Positions 38,120-47,146 of a stretch of DNA of 64,000 nt are shown piece after piece; position 1 is the stretch's first letter; every line of letters starts with the position of its first letter. Both the position numbers and the translations under genes were made by a program. The stretch spans positions 930,001-994,000 of the forward strand of contig NZ_CP032570.1 in the NCBI RefSeq assembly GCF_003626915.1, written 5' to 3'. The stretch comes from Tsuneonella amylolytica (GTDB lineage Bacteria; Pseudomonadota; Alphaproteobacteria; Sphingomonadales; Sphingomonadaceae). Under the pieces are notes generated by a model. The model was not told the DNA's origin. It saw only the letters and a program-made list of their open reading frames with translations, and did no database searches.

Positions 38120-39154
38120 ATGATCGACCCACCCTACCTGCTCTATCTCGGAAACTCGACCGACCATTACGCGATCAAGACCGCGCGCGGGCTGGCCGTG
38201 TTCCGACCAGAGCTGTGTATCGGCGAGTATCGCGGCAACGCGTGCACCCTTACGCTCGAACTGCCTCGCATGACCTTCGCCGAAGCCGTGGCGGCGGGCG
38301 CGCGCACGATGGTCCTGGGCATCGTCAATGCCGGAGGGACCCTCGACCCGGACGTCGTGGACGACTGCATCGCCGCGATGGAGGCCGGCCTCGATCTCGC
38401 ATCCGGCCTCCACCAGCGCATGAACGGCGAGCCGCGCCTCGTCGCGGCGGCGGTACACACGGGGCGGCGGATGCACGACATTCGCACACCCCCCGCCGAT
38501 CTCGTCGTCGGATCGGGCGATCCGCGGCCCGGCAACCGCCTCCTGACGGTCGGCACCGATTGCTCGTCGGGCAAGATGTACACCACGCTCGCGCTGCACC
38601 GTGCGATGCAGGCGCGGGGTATCCCGTGCGATTTCCGGGCCACCGGGCAGACCGGCATTATGGTTGCGGCCGCCGGTATCCCGCTCGACGCGGTGATCGC
38701 CGACTTTATTTCGGGCGCGATCGAGCAGCTCGCACCCGCTCGGCACGACGAGGGGTGGGACCTCATCGAGGGACAGGGGTCGCTGTTCCACCCTTCGTTC
38801 GCGGGCGTGTCGACCGGTCTCCTTCACGGTGCGCAGCCGGCCGCGCTGGTTATGTGTCACGATCCCTCGCGCCGGGTGATGCGGGGGATGACCGACCGCG
38901 CGCCGCCGGATCTCGGCGAATGCATCGCCGCCAACCTCGCGACCGCACGGCTAACCAGCCAGGGCGTGCGTATGGCCGGCATCGCGCTGAACACGTCGGC
39001 GATGGATCATCAAGACGCGGTCGCGATGTGCCTGCGCCTGCAGGACGAGCACGGCCTGCCCTGCACCGATCCGCATCGCATGGGAGTCGAACCGATACTC
39101 GACGCGCTGCTCGGGACGACGCAAGGCGGTGCGCAAAGGGCAGCCCAGGTCTGA
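38120..39154 (+). CDS. dgcN: DUF1611 P-loop protein, N-acetyltransferase DgcN
   Basis: 344 residues of the DUF1611 family. The P-loop lies mid-protein (TVGTDCSSGKMYTTLAL), with RATGQTGIMVAAAGIPLDAV and DLIEGQGSLFHPSFAGV after it. These are the conserved motifs of this family. DgcN has been described as the enzyme that N-acetylates D-glutamate, the first step of a D-Glu catabolic route whose second enzyme is DgcA. The gene shares one base with the dgcA start, so the two are coupled. The LysR regulator precedes it. Identification rests on both sequence motifs and the pairing with an epimerase-like gene. Confidence 0.88.
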   Translation: MIDPPYLLYLGNSTDHYAIKTARGLAVFRPELCIGEYRGNACTLTLELPRMTFAEAVAAGARTMVLGIVNAGGTLDPDVVDDCIAAMEAGLDLASGLHQRMNGEPRLVAAAVHTGRRMHDIRTPPADLVVGSGDPRPGNRLLTVGTDCSSGKMYTTLALHRAMQARGIPCDFRATGQTGIMVAAAGIPLDAVIADFISGAIEQLAPARHDEGWDLIEGQGSLFHPSFAGVSTGLLHGAQPAALVMCHDPSRRVMRGMTDRAPPDLGECIAANLATARLTSQGVRMAGIALNTSAMDHQDAVAMCLRLQDEHGLPCTDPHRMGVEPILDALLGTTQGGAQRAAQV

Positions 39155-40158
39155 TGCCGAGCCGCTGCCGCACGCTCTCCGCGCGTTACGAAAGCCTGCC
39201 GCTCGCCCGCCCTTTCCGCATTTCGCGGGGGGTGAAATCGTCGGCCGAAGTCGTCACGGTCGAGATCGCCCAAGGCGATGCGACCGGACGCGGCGAGGGC
39301 GTGCCCTACCCGCGCTACGGCGAAAGCGTGGAGAGCGCGCTCGCCGCGATCGAGGCGATCCGGGGAGCGGTCGAAAGCGGGGCGACGCGCGGCGATCTCC
39401 TCCGGCTGATGCCGCCCGGTGCGGCACGCAACGCGATCGATTGCGCACTGTGGGATCTGGAAGCCCGCCTTTCGGGCACAAGCGTCCTGTCCCGCATCGG
39501 CCTGCCCGACCCGCTGGTGCCGGTTTCGACCGCACTCACCGTGGGCCTCGATACGCCGGATGCGATGCGCGAGGCTGCGCGCCCGCTTTCGCAGGTACCG
39601 CTGATCAAGGTGAAGGTGGATGCCGGCGATCCTGCCGCGCAGCTTCGCGCCGTGCGCGAGGCGGCCCCGGCCCCCCGCCTGATCGTCGATCCCAACGAAA
39701 GCTGGTCGATGGACCACGTCGTAGGCCTCCAGGACCTGATGGCGGAGTTGCGCGTCGACCTTCTCGAACAGCCCCTGCCGGCGGGCGACGACGCGGCGCT
39801 CGGCGGCTATGCCTCGCGCATCCCCATCGCGGCCGACGAGGCGATCCACACCGCTGCGGATCTCGCTACACTGTCCTCGGGCTACAGCGTCGTGAACGTC
39901 AAGCTGGACAAGGCGGGCGGCCTCACCGCCGCGCTCGAACTGGCGCAAGCCGCCTGGGCACGGGGTCTCGGCGTGATGACAGGGTGCATGGTCAGCTCCT
40001 CCCTGTCGATCGCCCCGGCATTGGCGGTCGCGGCGAGGAGCGCCTTCGTCGACGTCGACGGCCCGCTATGGCTGCGGAACGACCGCGCAGGCGGGGTGAC
40101 ATGCAGCGACGGACTGCTCGCGCCGCCCCGGGCTGGGTTCTGGGGCGGGAACGGCTAA
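39154..40158 (+). CDS. dgcA: Enolase-superfamily racemase, N-acetyl-D-glutamate racemase DgcA
   Basis: 334 residues of the muconate-lactonizing/dipeptide epimerase subgroup. The catalytic barrel shows IKVKVDAG (KxK-type lysine), metal ligands in LIVDPNESW, LLEQPLPAG and IAADEAIH, and the second lysine in VVNVKLDKAGG. It would racemise N-acetyl-D-glutamate made by DgcN to the L form, which ordinary deacylases can process. The close relative L-Ala-D/L-Glu epimerase acts on murein dipeptides and is the main alternative. Adjacency to dgcN decides for DgcA. Confidence 0.85.
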   Translation: MPSRCRTLSARYESLPLARPFRISRGVKSSAEVVTVEIAQGDATGRGEGVPYPRYGESVESALAAIEAIRGAVESGATRGDLLRLMPPGAARNAIDCALWDLEARLSGTSVLSRIGLPDPLVPVSTALTVGLDTPDAMREAARPLSQVPLIKVKVDAGDPAAQLRAVREAAPAPRLIVDPNESWSMDHVVGLQDLMAELRVDLLEQPLPAGDDAALGGYASRIPIAADEAIHTAADLATLSSGYSVVNVKLDKAGGLTAALELAQAAWARGLGVMTGCMVSSSLSIAPALAVAARSAFVDVDGPLWLRNDRAGGVTCSDGLLAPPRAGFWGGNG

Positions 40159-40172
40159 ATCAGCGGGATAGA

Positions 40173-40249
40173 TGGCGCGCCCGGCAGGACTCGAACCTGC
40201 AACTCCAAGCTTAGAAGGCTCGTGCTCTATCCAGTTGAACTACGGGCGC
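40173..40249 (-). tRNA. tRNA-Arg (anticodon TCT)
   Basis: The minus strand folds as a full tRNA: acceptor GCGCCCG/CGGGCGC, D arm GTTC-loop-GAGC, anticodon stem CGAGC/GCTTG with loop CTTCTAA (anticodon TCT, reading AGA), T arm GCAGG-TTCGAGT-CCTGC, discriminator G and an encoded CCA. Length is 77 with CCA. The variable loop is short. Confidence 0.96.
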
Positions 40250-40311
40250 GCTCCGGTGGCAGCGCATAGCGTGCTTTTCGCCGGGCACAAATCGCGATAA
40301 CCCCGCCGCCC

Positions 40312-41061
40312 ATGGACGAGCCGCTGCAACGCATCGAGGGGCCGGACGCCGCGCCGCGGCAGTTTCGCTATTACGACATCATCATGGCGGCGTTCGTCGC
40401 CATCCTGCTGTTGTCGAATGTGATCGGTGCCGCGAAGCCGAGCTACGTCACCCTGCCGGGCGGGCAAGAATGGTCGTTCGGCGCGGGGGTGCTGTTCTTT
40501 CCCTTGAGCTACGTCATCGGCGATGTGTTGACCGAGGTTTACGGCTACGCCCATGCGCGGCGAGTGATCTGGATGGGGTTCGCCGCGCTTGCCTTCATGG
40601 CCTTCATGGCCTGGGTCGTGGTCAGCCTCCCCCCTGCGAAAGGCTGGCCGGGGCAGGAGGCCTACGAGTTCGTATTCGGCAATTCGTGGCGGATCGTGCT
40701 TGCCTCGATGGTCGCGTTCTGGGTGGGCGAATTCGCCAACAGCATCGTGCTGGCGCGCATGAAGGTGCTGACGAAGGGCAAGCACCTGTGGACGCGAACG
40801 ATAGGCTCGACCTTCGTCGGGCAGGGGCTCGACAGCCTGATCTTCTACCCGCTTGCGTTCTACGGCCTCGCGGGGTGGCCGCCCGAACAGCTGATGCAGG
40901 TCGTCCTGTCGCAATGGGCGATCAAGACCGCATGGGAAGCGGCGCTGACCCCGGTGACATACGCCGTCGTGGGCTCGCTCAAGCGGCGCGAGGGCGTGGA
41001 CGTCTACGACACCGGAACAGATTTCTCGCCGTTCGCGAAGGGCGCTGCGAAGCGGACCTGA
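40312..41061 (+). CDS. yhhQ: Queuosine precursor transporter (YhhQ/VUT family)
   Basis: 249-residue inner-membrane protein with about six hydrophobic segments. It carries the VUT/YhhQ signatures GAGVLFFPLSYVIGDVLTEVYGY, GNSWRIVLASMVAFWVGEFANS and TRTIGSTFVGQGLDSLIFYPLAFYG. YhhQ imports preQ0/preQ1 for queuosine synthesis in tRNA. It lies next to, but divergent from, a tRNA-Arg gene, so no operon link is implied. Confidence 0.92.
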   Translation: MDEPLQRIEGPDAAPRQFRYYDIIMAAFVAILLLSNVIGAAKPSYVTLPGGQEWSFGAGVLFFPLSYVIGDVLTEVYGYAHARRVIWMGFAALAFMAFMAWVVVSLPPAKGWPGQEAYEFVFGNSWRIVLASMVAFWVGEFANSIVLARMKVLTKGKHLWTRTIGSTFVGQGLDSLIFYPLAFYGLAGWPPEQLMQVVLSQWAIKTAWEAALTPVTYAVVGSLKRREGVDVYDTGTDFSPFAKGAAKRT

Positions 41062-41071
41062 GCGGCACCAC

Positions 41072-41106
41072 GAAAAAGGGCCGGCCCATGTCGGCCCGGC
41101 CCCTTC
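41072..41106 (-). terminator. Rho-independent terminator of the TonB receptor at 41131
   Basis: On the minus strand GGGCCGG pairs with CCGGCCC, separated by a loop GCCGACATGGG, and is followed by TTTTTCG. It lies 25 bp after the receptor stop and between convergent genes; in the plus direction the T tract is weak. Confidence 0.8.
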
Positions 41107-41130
41107 TCCCCATTTACCCTAGTCGAGCCG

Positions 41131-44046
41131 TCAGAACTTGAACCCCGCCGCGACGCCGTAACGGCGCGGTTCGAGTGTGAAGATGTTGGTGTAGAGGCCC
41201 GACGACGCGTCGGTCACGTAAAGGCCGGTGGTCGAGTTCGAATCGAAGATGTTCTGGACGAACGCACGGACGAAGAAGCGGTCGTCCGGCCCGTTCAGCT
41301 GGACTTGCGCGTTGGCCTGCGTGAACGGTTCGATCCGGTTGACGTTGCCGTTGAAGATGTTGCCGTACTGGCGGCCGGTCATCGAGATGTCGAAGCGCGG
41401 CACCAGTGTCATCCCGTTGCCGAATTCGGCGGTATACTGGATGCCCGCCGACGCCTTGAGGTTCGGCGCCTGCGGCAGTTCGTTCCCCTTGAGGTTCACT
41501 TCCACGCCCGGGCTCAGCACCTGAATGCCGAAAGGTGCGTTGGCCGGGGCTGCGGCCTGTGCGGCGAGGACCGAGCAGATGCCGAAAGCCCCGTTCGAGG
41601 CGATCCCGCTGTTGGGTCCGAACCCGGTCGGGGCGCGCAAGCCCAGTGCCGCGTTGACCGCACCGACGAAGCCGTTCGCCCCCGCCCCGCCCAGCGTCGA
41701 GGTGACCGCGCAGTTCGCGCCGTTGGTGATGTCCTTGATGATGACCGCGTTGGGGTCGCCGCCACCGGGATCGCGCGGGTTGGAGAAGAACTGGTCGCCA
41801 GCGACCTTGGTGTCGAGGAAGCTGAGGCTGAAGTTGATCAGCCAGTTGTCCGTCGGGCGGATGATCGATTCGAGCTCGACGCCATAGATGTTCGCATCGA
41901 TCGTATCGTTGACCGACGTGCGCGCGATAATGCGGCTGAGCTGCAGGCTCTTGTACTTGTAGTAGAACGCCGTCGCGTTGAGCTGCACCGCACCGTTGCC
42001 GAGCGTGTTCTTCGTGCCGATTTCGAACGCATCGACGCTTTCGTTGCCGAAGCTATCCGGCACGGCGAAGATCGGCGCCAGCGGGGGGTTGATCCCGCCC
42101 GACTTGTAACCGCGCGAGTACGAGGCATAGACGAGGTTGTTCGGCGTGATCTGGTAATCGATCACCGCACGGCCCGTGATCGCATCGAAGCCGACGCTGC
42201 GGGTCTGGAACAACTGGTTGCCGGCCGTGCCCGGATCGGCATCGTAGCTGCCGACGAAGGGCGAAGCGAACGGATCGCCGTCGTTGGAGAACGGGTTGAG
42301 GAAGCTCGCCAGCGTATTGCGCGCGGTCAGCGATTTCTTGTCGTTGTTGTAGCGCAGGCCGCCGGTCAGCTTGAGCCGGTCGGAGATGTCGAAATAGACC
42401 TCGCCGAACACGCCGTAGCTCTTGAGTTCGAACTCCGTCGTCGCGTTGCGATAATACGACGTCGCCAGGTACGACGGCGGTAAGCCGCCGCCGAGCGCGG
42501 TAAAGGTTCCGAGTATGCCCGAGACGTAGTCGATGGCAAACGCGTTGACGAAGTAATCGACGTTCGTCGCCTTCGAATTTGCGTAGATCGCACCGACGAG
42601 GAAGTTGAAGGGACCGTCGAAGTCGCTGGAAACGATGGCCTCGGCCGAATAGGATTCGCCTTCGCCCACCGAGCGGTCGAAGGACAGCGGAACGGGCCCG
42701 CAGATCGAGAACCCTTCGTAGGATCCGCGGTTATCCTGCCGGTTGTCCGACGTACACAACGGGCCGTTCGGCCCTTGCGGGATCAGGGCCTGGGAAATCG
42801 GTGCGAAGTACGCGGCCGGCAACCCCGGCACCGCACCCGCACCAGCCGCGGCGAGCGTGCCGAGTGCCGTGCGGAATGCCGTACCCGTCCGATCGGCGAC
42901 CCCGAGGTTGTAATCCTGTCGCGAATCGACGGATGTCTTCTGGTACAGACCCGTCAGCGACAGGTTGAACGCCCCGAAGCCCTGATCGATATGTCCCTGG
43001 ATCTGCAGTTCGTCGGCGAAGTATTCGGGGGTGAAAGGCGTCGCCACGGTACGTACGTCGCGCGGCTCGGTCACGTTGGCGAACCCGTCCGGACCATAAA
43101 GGCTGTTGAGGCCGAAGGCAGCTGGGATGCCCTGAATGCGCAGGAATTCCTGCGATCCCAGGGTCCCGGTGAACGACGAGTTCGTGTTGGTCTTCTCGTA
43201 GCCCCGGAAGGTGTTGAGGCAGCCGAGCACGCCCGTGGGATCCCGCTGGCAAAGTTGCTTCTGGATCCGCAGTCGGTTGTCGTTCTCGCGGAAATAGTAC
43301 CCCATCAGGTCGATGGTGGTGTCGGGCGTCGGCTCCCACCGGAACGACCCGCGCACCGCATACATGTCGCGGTCGTCGATCCGCGATCCGTCGAAGGTGT
43401 TGAGGGTGTAGCCGTCGCGGTTGAGGTAGAAGCCGGCCAGCCGCACGCCCATCGTGTTGCCGAGCGGCAGGTTGACCATGCCCTTGGCCTTGATGGAATT
43501 GAAGTTGCCGTATTCCGCCTCTCCAGCGGCGTGGAAACCCGACAGGTCGGGCTTGGCGGTGATGATGTTGACGACGCCCGAGGTCGCGTTGCGGCCGTAC
43601 AGCGTACCCTGCGGGCCGCGAAGCACCTCGATCCGTTCGAGGTCGAAGTATTCGGTCTCGAACAGGCGGGTGCCGAACAGCGGCGAGCCGTTGGTGTGGA
43701 TGCCCGTCGCGCTGTCGCAGCTCGTACCCACGCACAGGTCGCCGATGCCGCGGATGGTGAAGCTGGAACCGGTGAAGTTGCCCTTGGTGAACGACACGTT
43801 CGGCAGCGTCAGCTGCAGGTCGCTCGCATTCTCGATCTGCTGCGACTCCAGCGCTTCGGCGCTGAAGGCGCTGACCGCGATGGGAACGGACTGAAGCGAT
43901 TCCGCCCGGCGCTGGGCGGTGACGACAATCTCGTTGCCTCGCTCGACCGGTGTGTTTGCTTCTGTGGATGAGGTGTCCTGCGCATGGACGGGAAACGCGG
44001 TCGCGGTGGCGCAAATGCCGGCAAGCAGGGCAGCCTTCACCCTCAT
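41131..44046 (-). CDS. TonB-dependent receptor
   Basis: 971 residues: signal peptide to FPVHAQ, TonB box-like NEIVVTAQRRAESLQSVPI, and plug with ASDLQLTLPNVSF and SFTIRGIGD. DLERIEVLRGPQGTLYGRNA, the hallmark of the large Sphingomonad receptor group, follows. Unusual in the plug is a pair of cysteines in DLCVGTSCDSATG. The barrel ends VAAGFKF. The ATG at 44046 has a GGAGAGGA ribosome site. The ligand is unknown; this receptor type takes up siderophores, glycans or aromatic compounds in relatives. It stands alone, with the VirB cluster next on the same strand 161 bp upstream. Confidence 0.92.
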   Translation of the reverse strand: MRVKAALLAGICATATAFPVHAQDTSSTEANTPVERGNEIVVTAQRRAESLQSVPIAVSAFSAEALESQQIENASDLQLTLPNVSFTKGNFTGSSFTIRGIGDLCVGTSCDSATGIHTNGSPLFGTRLFETEYFDLERIEVLRGPQGTLYGRNATSGVVNIITAKPDLSGFHAAGEAEYGNFNSIKAKGMVNLPLGNTMGVRLAGFYLNRDGYTLNTFDGSRIDDRDMYAVRGSFRWEPTPDTTIDLMGYYFRENDNRLRIQKQLCQRDPTGVLGCLNTFRGYEKTNTNSSFTGTLGSQEFLRIQGIPAAFGLNSLYGPDGFANVTEPRDVRTVATPFTPEYFADELQIQGHIDQGFGAFNLSLTGLYQKTSVDSRQDYNLGVADRTGTAFRTALGTLAAAGAGAVPGLPAAYFAPISQALIPQGPNGPLCTSDNRQDNRGSYEGFSICGPVPLSFDRSVGEGESYSAEAIVSSDFDGPFNFLVGAIYANSKATNVDYFVNAFAIDYVSGILGTFTALGGGLPPSYLATSYYRNATTEFELKSYGVFGEVYFDISDRLKLTGGLRYNNDKKSLTARNTLASFLNPFSNDGDPFASPFVGSYDADPGTAGNQLFQTRSVGFDAITGRAVIDYQITPNNLVYASYSRGYKSGGINPPLAPIFAVPDSFGNESVDAFEIGTKNTLGNGAVQLNATAFYYKYKSLQLSRIIARTSVNDTIDANIYGVELESIIRPTDNWLINFSLSFLDTKVAGDQFFSNPRDPGGGDPNAVIIKDITNGANCAVTSTLGGAGANGFVGAVNAALGLRAPTGFGPNSGIASNGAFGICSVLAAQAAAPANAPFGIQVLSPGVEVNLKGNELPQAPNLKASAGIQYTAEFGNGMTLVPRFDISMTGRQYGNIFNGNVNRIEPFTQANAQVQLNGPDDRFFVRAFVQNIFDSNSTTGLYVTDASSGLYTNIFTLEPRRYGVAAGFKF

Positions 44047-44206
44047 AGGTCCTCTCCTTCGAACGGGCTCCCTTGCTGGGAACCTCTTTCGGAAAGGAAG
44101 CTCACGCGAAAGCGGGCGTCGTGGCAAGAGAATGTCGCGAAAGGGAGCTACGGCATTATTATTGCAATGCAGCATCCTATTTGATCCGGGCGCGCCGGTA
44201 GCGCCG

Positions 44207-45190
44207 TCAGACCAGCGTCACGCTCTCCGCGATGGCGGTAATGCCGCGATTGCCCGATCCGTCGCGACCCAGCTGGACGATCACGTCGATCACGCCGGCC
44301 GCATAGGCGATCGTATCGCTGCGGGTGAGGCCGATGCCCGTCTGCATGACCATGAGCGCGAGTTGTTCGAGCGCACCGCGCAGCGAGTTCGCATGGATCG
44401 TCGAGAAGCTGCCCGGGTGGCCGGTGTTGATCGCGCGCAGGAAGCTGACGCTCTCCGCGCCGCGCAGTTCGCCCAGCACGATGCGGTCGGGCCGCAACCG
44501 CAATGCGGCCTGCAGCAATTCGTTGGCAGTAACCTTCGCTTCGCCCAGTTCGCCCTTCACCGCGACGAGCCCGATGCCGTTCTCGCCGGGCAGGCGTAGT
44601 TCGGGCGTATCCTCCACGAGGATCACCCGTTCCCGCTTCGGTATCTCGCCGAGCATTGCGTTGAGGAAGGTCGTCTTGCCGGTGCTGGTGCCGCCGGAAA
44701 TCAGGATCGTCCGCCGCGCCGCGATCGCCGCGCGCAGGAACGCGACCGGTTCGGCCTGCGGATCGGGCATGTCGGGCGCGATTTCCCCACCCAGCGGGCC
44801 GGTGTCGTAGGCGTCGAGCGGGAGATCGAGCCGGCGGTGGCGGCGGATCGCCATCGCCCAGTGCCGCCGCGCTGCGGGCGGACCGCAGAACTGGACGCGT
44901 GCGCCGTCGGGTAGCGTCGCGCCGAGCAGCGGGTGCTCGCGGTTGATGCCCTGGTGACTGACGCGGGCGACCTGTTCGGCGAGGCGCTGGACCAGCCGGT
45001 CGTCGATCTCGGGCGCATCCACCTTGTGCATCCCGCCCCGTGCCGCGTCTTCCACCCAGACCTCGCCGGGCCGGTTGACGAGGATTTCGGTGACGGTGTC
45101 GACCTCCAGCCAGCGCTGGAACGGCGCGAGGTAGGCGTCGAGGTAGACGCTGCGCTCGGCCGCCGGCGGCAGGGTGACGACGTCGGCCAT
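44207..45190 (-). CDS. virB11: VirB11-type secretion ATPase
   Basis: 327 residues. Cytoplasmic hexameric ATPase of type IV secretion. The N-terminal domain (WLEVDTVTEILVNRPGEVWV) is followed by a RecA-like domain with Walker A GGTSTGKTT, Asp box VILVEDTPELRLPG, LRLRPDRIVLGELRG, and His box FSTIHANS. Last gene of the virB operon, 4 bp after virB10. It differs from CpaF at 5001 in lacking the long N-terminal extension. Confidence 0.93.
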   Translation of the reverse strand: MADVVTLPPAAERSVYLDAYLAPFQRWLEVDTVTEILVNRPGEVWVEDAARGGMHKVDAPEIDDRLVQRLAEQVARVSHQGINREHPLLGATLPDGARVQFCGPPAARRHWAMAIRRHRRLDLPLDAYDTGPLGGEIAPDMPDPQAEPVAFLRAAIAARRTILISGGTSTGKTTFLNAMLGEIPKRERVILVEDTPELRLPGENGIGLVAVKGELGEAKVTANELLQAALRLRPDRIVLGELRGAESVSFLRAINTGHPGSFSTIHANSLRGALEQLALMVMQTGIGLTRSDTIAYAAGVIDVIVQLGRDGSGNRGITAIAESVTLV

Positions 45191-45194
45191 GCGC

Positions 45195-46316
45195 TTACTT
45201 GACCGCGGAGAAATCCAGATCGCGCGCGGTGAAGACGCGGATCGGCTCGCCCGCGCGCACGCGCACGGTGGGCGCGATCTGGCCGTCCTGTTGCAGCGCG
45301 GTCGAGGCGGCGTTGGCGCCGCCGCCCAGCACGACCGAGGCGCCGCCGGTGGCAAGCCCGCCGATCACCGAGAGCAGCATCGAGGACCCGAAGCGCTTGA
45401 AGAAGTGGCTGTTGACCTTGCCTTCGAGCCCCGTCGTGCCATCGAAGCCGATGGCCGGTGAAGCGAGATTGACCGAGGCGCCGTCGGGCCGGATGAGCCG
45501 CGTCCAGATGACATAGGCGCGCTTCTGTCCGCCCTGCAGGCCCGACTGATACTGGCCGATCAGGCGGCTCGAGCGCGGCACCAGCGTGCGCGTGCCGTCG
45601 AAGCTGCGCACGTCCTGGCTCACCACCGCGCGCACGTAACCGGGCACATCGGTATTGATCGCGGTTTCGAGCACCGCGGGGATCAGCGTGCCCTGCGTCA
45701 CGGTGGTGGTGGGATTGACCATCGCCGCGGCGCGCGCCGGAGCCCCGCCCACGCCGCCGATCTTGCTGGCGAAATCGTTGGCATTGCCCGCGCTCGACCC
45801 GTCGCCGACCGGCTGGCCCGGAGCCGCATCGCCGATACCGCCGCCCGCCGCCGCGCCTGCGTCGAACACTACCGTGGGGTTGGAGTACGGGTTGGCGACC
45901 GGGGCCGGGGAGGCGCCGGGCATGGCCGCAAGGACCGGCTGCGGCGCGGGATCGGACCGGACGAACCCGGGCGAAGGCTGCGCCGCAACCGGCTGGGCCA
46001 CGTCCACCGTCGTCACCGCCTGCGGCGGCACCACGGGCGCCTGCTGCGCCGCGACCTGCTGCCCGCCGACGCTTTCCGGCTTCTCGGTCCGCGCGGCGTT
46101 CATGCTCCACAACGTCACCGCGCCGAGCAGGCCGATGATACCGACCCCGGCGGCGAGGCCGAGCCCGTCGGACTTGCCCTTGCGCTGGGTGACCGCGGGA
46201 AAGGCATTGCGGCTGGCGAGATCGATGATCTCCGCGCTCTCGCCCTCGCGCGGGTCGAGGTCGTTGGCGCTTTCCGCGCCGGGCTTCTTGGCCGGCAGTC
46301 GCATGGCGAGGCGCAT
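45195..46316 (-). CDS. virB10: VirB10/TrbI-type channel protein
   Basis: 373 residues: short cytoplasmic N-terminus, one membrane helix (GLAAGVGIIGLLGAVTLWSM, about residues 53-72), a Pro/Ala/Gln-rich periplasmic linker (about 90-200), and the conserved C-terminal TrbI domain. That domain includes LIPAVLETAINTDVPGYVRAVV, DGTRTLVPRSSRLIGQYQ and a hydrophobic antenna region (FGSSMLLSVIGGLATGGASV), and ends VFTARDLDFSAVK. It spans inner membrane and outer-membrane core complex. Its start ATG shares one base with the virB9 stop. Confidence 0.92.
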   Translation of the reverse strand: MRLAMRLPAKKPGAESANDLDPREGESAEIIDLASRNAFPAVTQRKGKSDGLGLAAGVGIIGLLGAVTLWSMNAARTEKPESVGGQQVAAQQAPVVPPQAVTTVDVAQPVAAQPSPGFVRSDPAPQPVLAAMPGASPAPVANPYSNPTVVFDAGAAAGGGIGDAAPGQPVGDGSSAGNANDFASKIGGVGGAPARAAAMVNPTTTVTQGTLIPAVLETAINTDVPGYVRAVVSQDVRSFDGTRTLVPRSSRLIGQYQSGLQGGQKRAYVIWTRLIRPDGASVNLASPAIGFDGTTGLEGKVNSHFFKRFGSSMLLSVIGGLATGGASVVLGGGANAASTALQQDGQIAPTVRVRAGEPIRVFTARDLDFSAVK

Positions 46317-47146
46317 CAACGGTCTCCCTGGGTGGTACGGGGCATGGGCATGTCGGACCGGGCGAGCGCGGCCTGCGGGCTGGCGACTTCGGGCGCGGCG
46401 CGCCCGGCTTCGCGGACCGGCCCGCCATTGGTCAGGGTGGCGGCATCCTTGCCCGAACGCAGCACGATCTCGCGCGGCACGCCGTCGACGACGATCACGT
46501 CGCCGCGCACGGTGAAATTGACCGGCCCCTCGGTACCCGCCTGGTCCTTGATCAGGATCGCCGGAACGGCAGTCCCCGCGGGCCAGGAAAGGAAGGTCGC
46601 GGTGCCGTCGTCGTAAGTGCGCACGGGCAGCAGCTTGCGGTCGCCCTTGGCCGCCCACGCGAAGTTGAGTTCGGCCGGATCGACCACCGGCTGCGGGTCC
46701 GCCAACGCGGCCAGTTCGGCGTCCGTCGCGCCGGTCGCGGCGGCCAGCTGTGCCGCGGGCTTTTCCGGTTCCTCGGGATAGGTAAAGCGCATCACATAAA
46801 GCGGCCGCGCACTCGGCGAGGCGACTAGGTCGAACAGGTAGGTATACTTGTTCGTCACCACCGTCATGTTGGTCGAGGCGGTGGTTGCCAGCGGCTTCAC
46901 GAACAGGAGGTTCGCCCGCTTGTTGGGCGTTACCTGCCACGCCTGGGAATCGCCGATCGCGACGTTCTCGATGCTTTCGTCGTCGCCGAACTGGATGGTC
47001 GCCTGGACCTTCGTCTTGCCCTCGATCCGGACGACCTTGCCCGCGTCGTAGAACTTCTCGACGATGCGCGCGTCGTCGGCCCGGGCGGGGGCGAGGCCGG
47101 CGGCAGTCCCGGCGAGGAGGGCGAGCGCGAGTGCAGCGCGGATCAT
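46316..47146 (-). CDS. virB9: VirB9/TrbG-type core-complex protein
   Basis: 276 residues, with a signal peptide cleaved near LAPARA and the VirB9 features YDAGKVVRIEGKTKVQATIQFGDDE and NLLFVKPLATTASTNMTVVTNKYTYLFDL. A C-terminal VRTYDDGTATFLSWP follows. A proline/acid-rich tail follows. In known systems VirB9 needs the VirB7 lipoprotein, which is not visible here. Overlaps virB6 by 4 bp and virB10 by 1 bp. Confidence 0.91.
   Translation of the reverse strand: MIRAALALALLAGTAAGLAPARADDARIVEKFYDAGKVVRIEGKTKVQATIQFGDDESIENVAIGDSQAWQVTPNKRANLLFVKPLATTASTNMTVVTNKYTYLFDLVASPSARPLYVMRFTYPEEPEKPAAQLAAATGATDAELAALADPQPVVDPAELNFAWAAKGDRKLLPVRTYDDGTATFLSWPAGTAVPAILIKDQAGTEGPVNFTVRGDVIVVDGVPREIVLRSGKDAATLTNGGPVREAGRAAPEVASPQAALARSDMPMPRTTQGDR

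Noticed and set aside
39154-40158. dgcA as muconate cycloisomerase or murein dipeptide epimerase
   Set aside because: All are enolase-superfamily relatives, but coupling to a DUF1611/dgcN gene favours N-acetyl-D-glutamate racemase. The dipeptide epimerase option is kept as an alternative in the entry.
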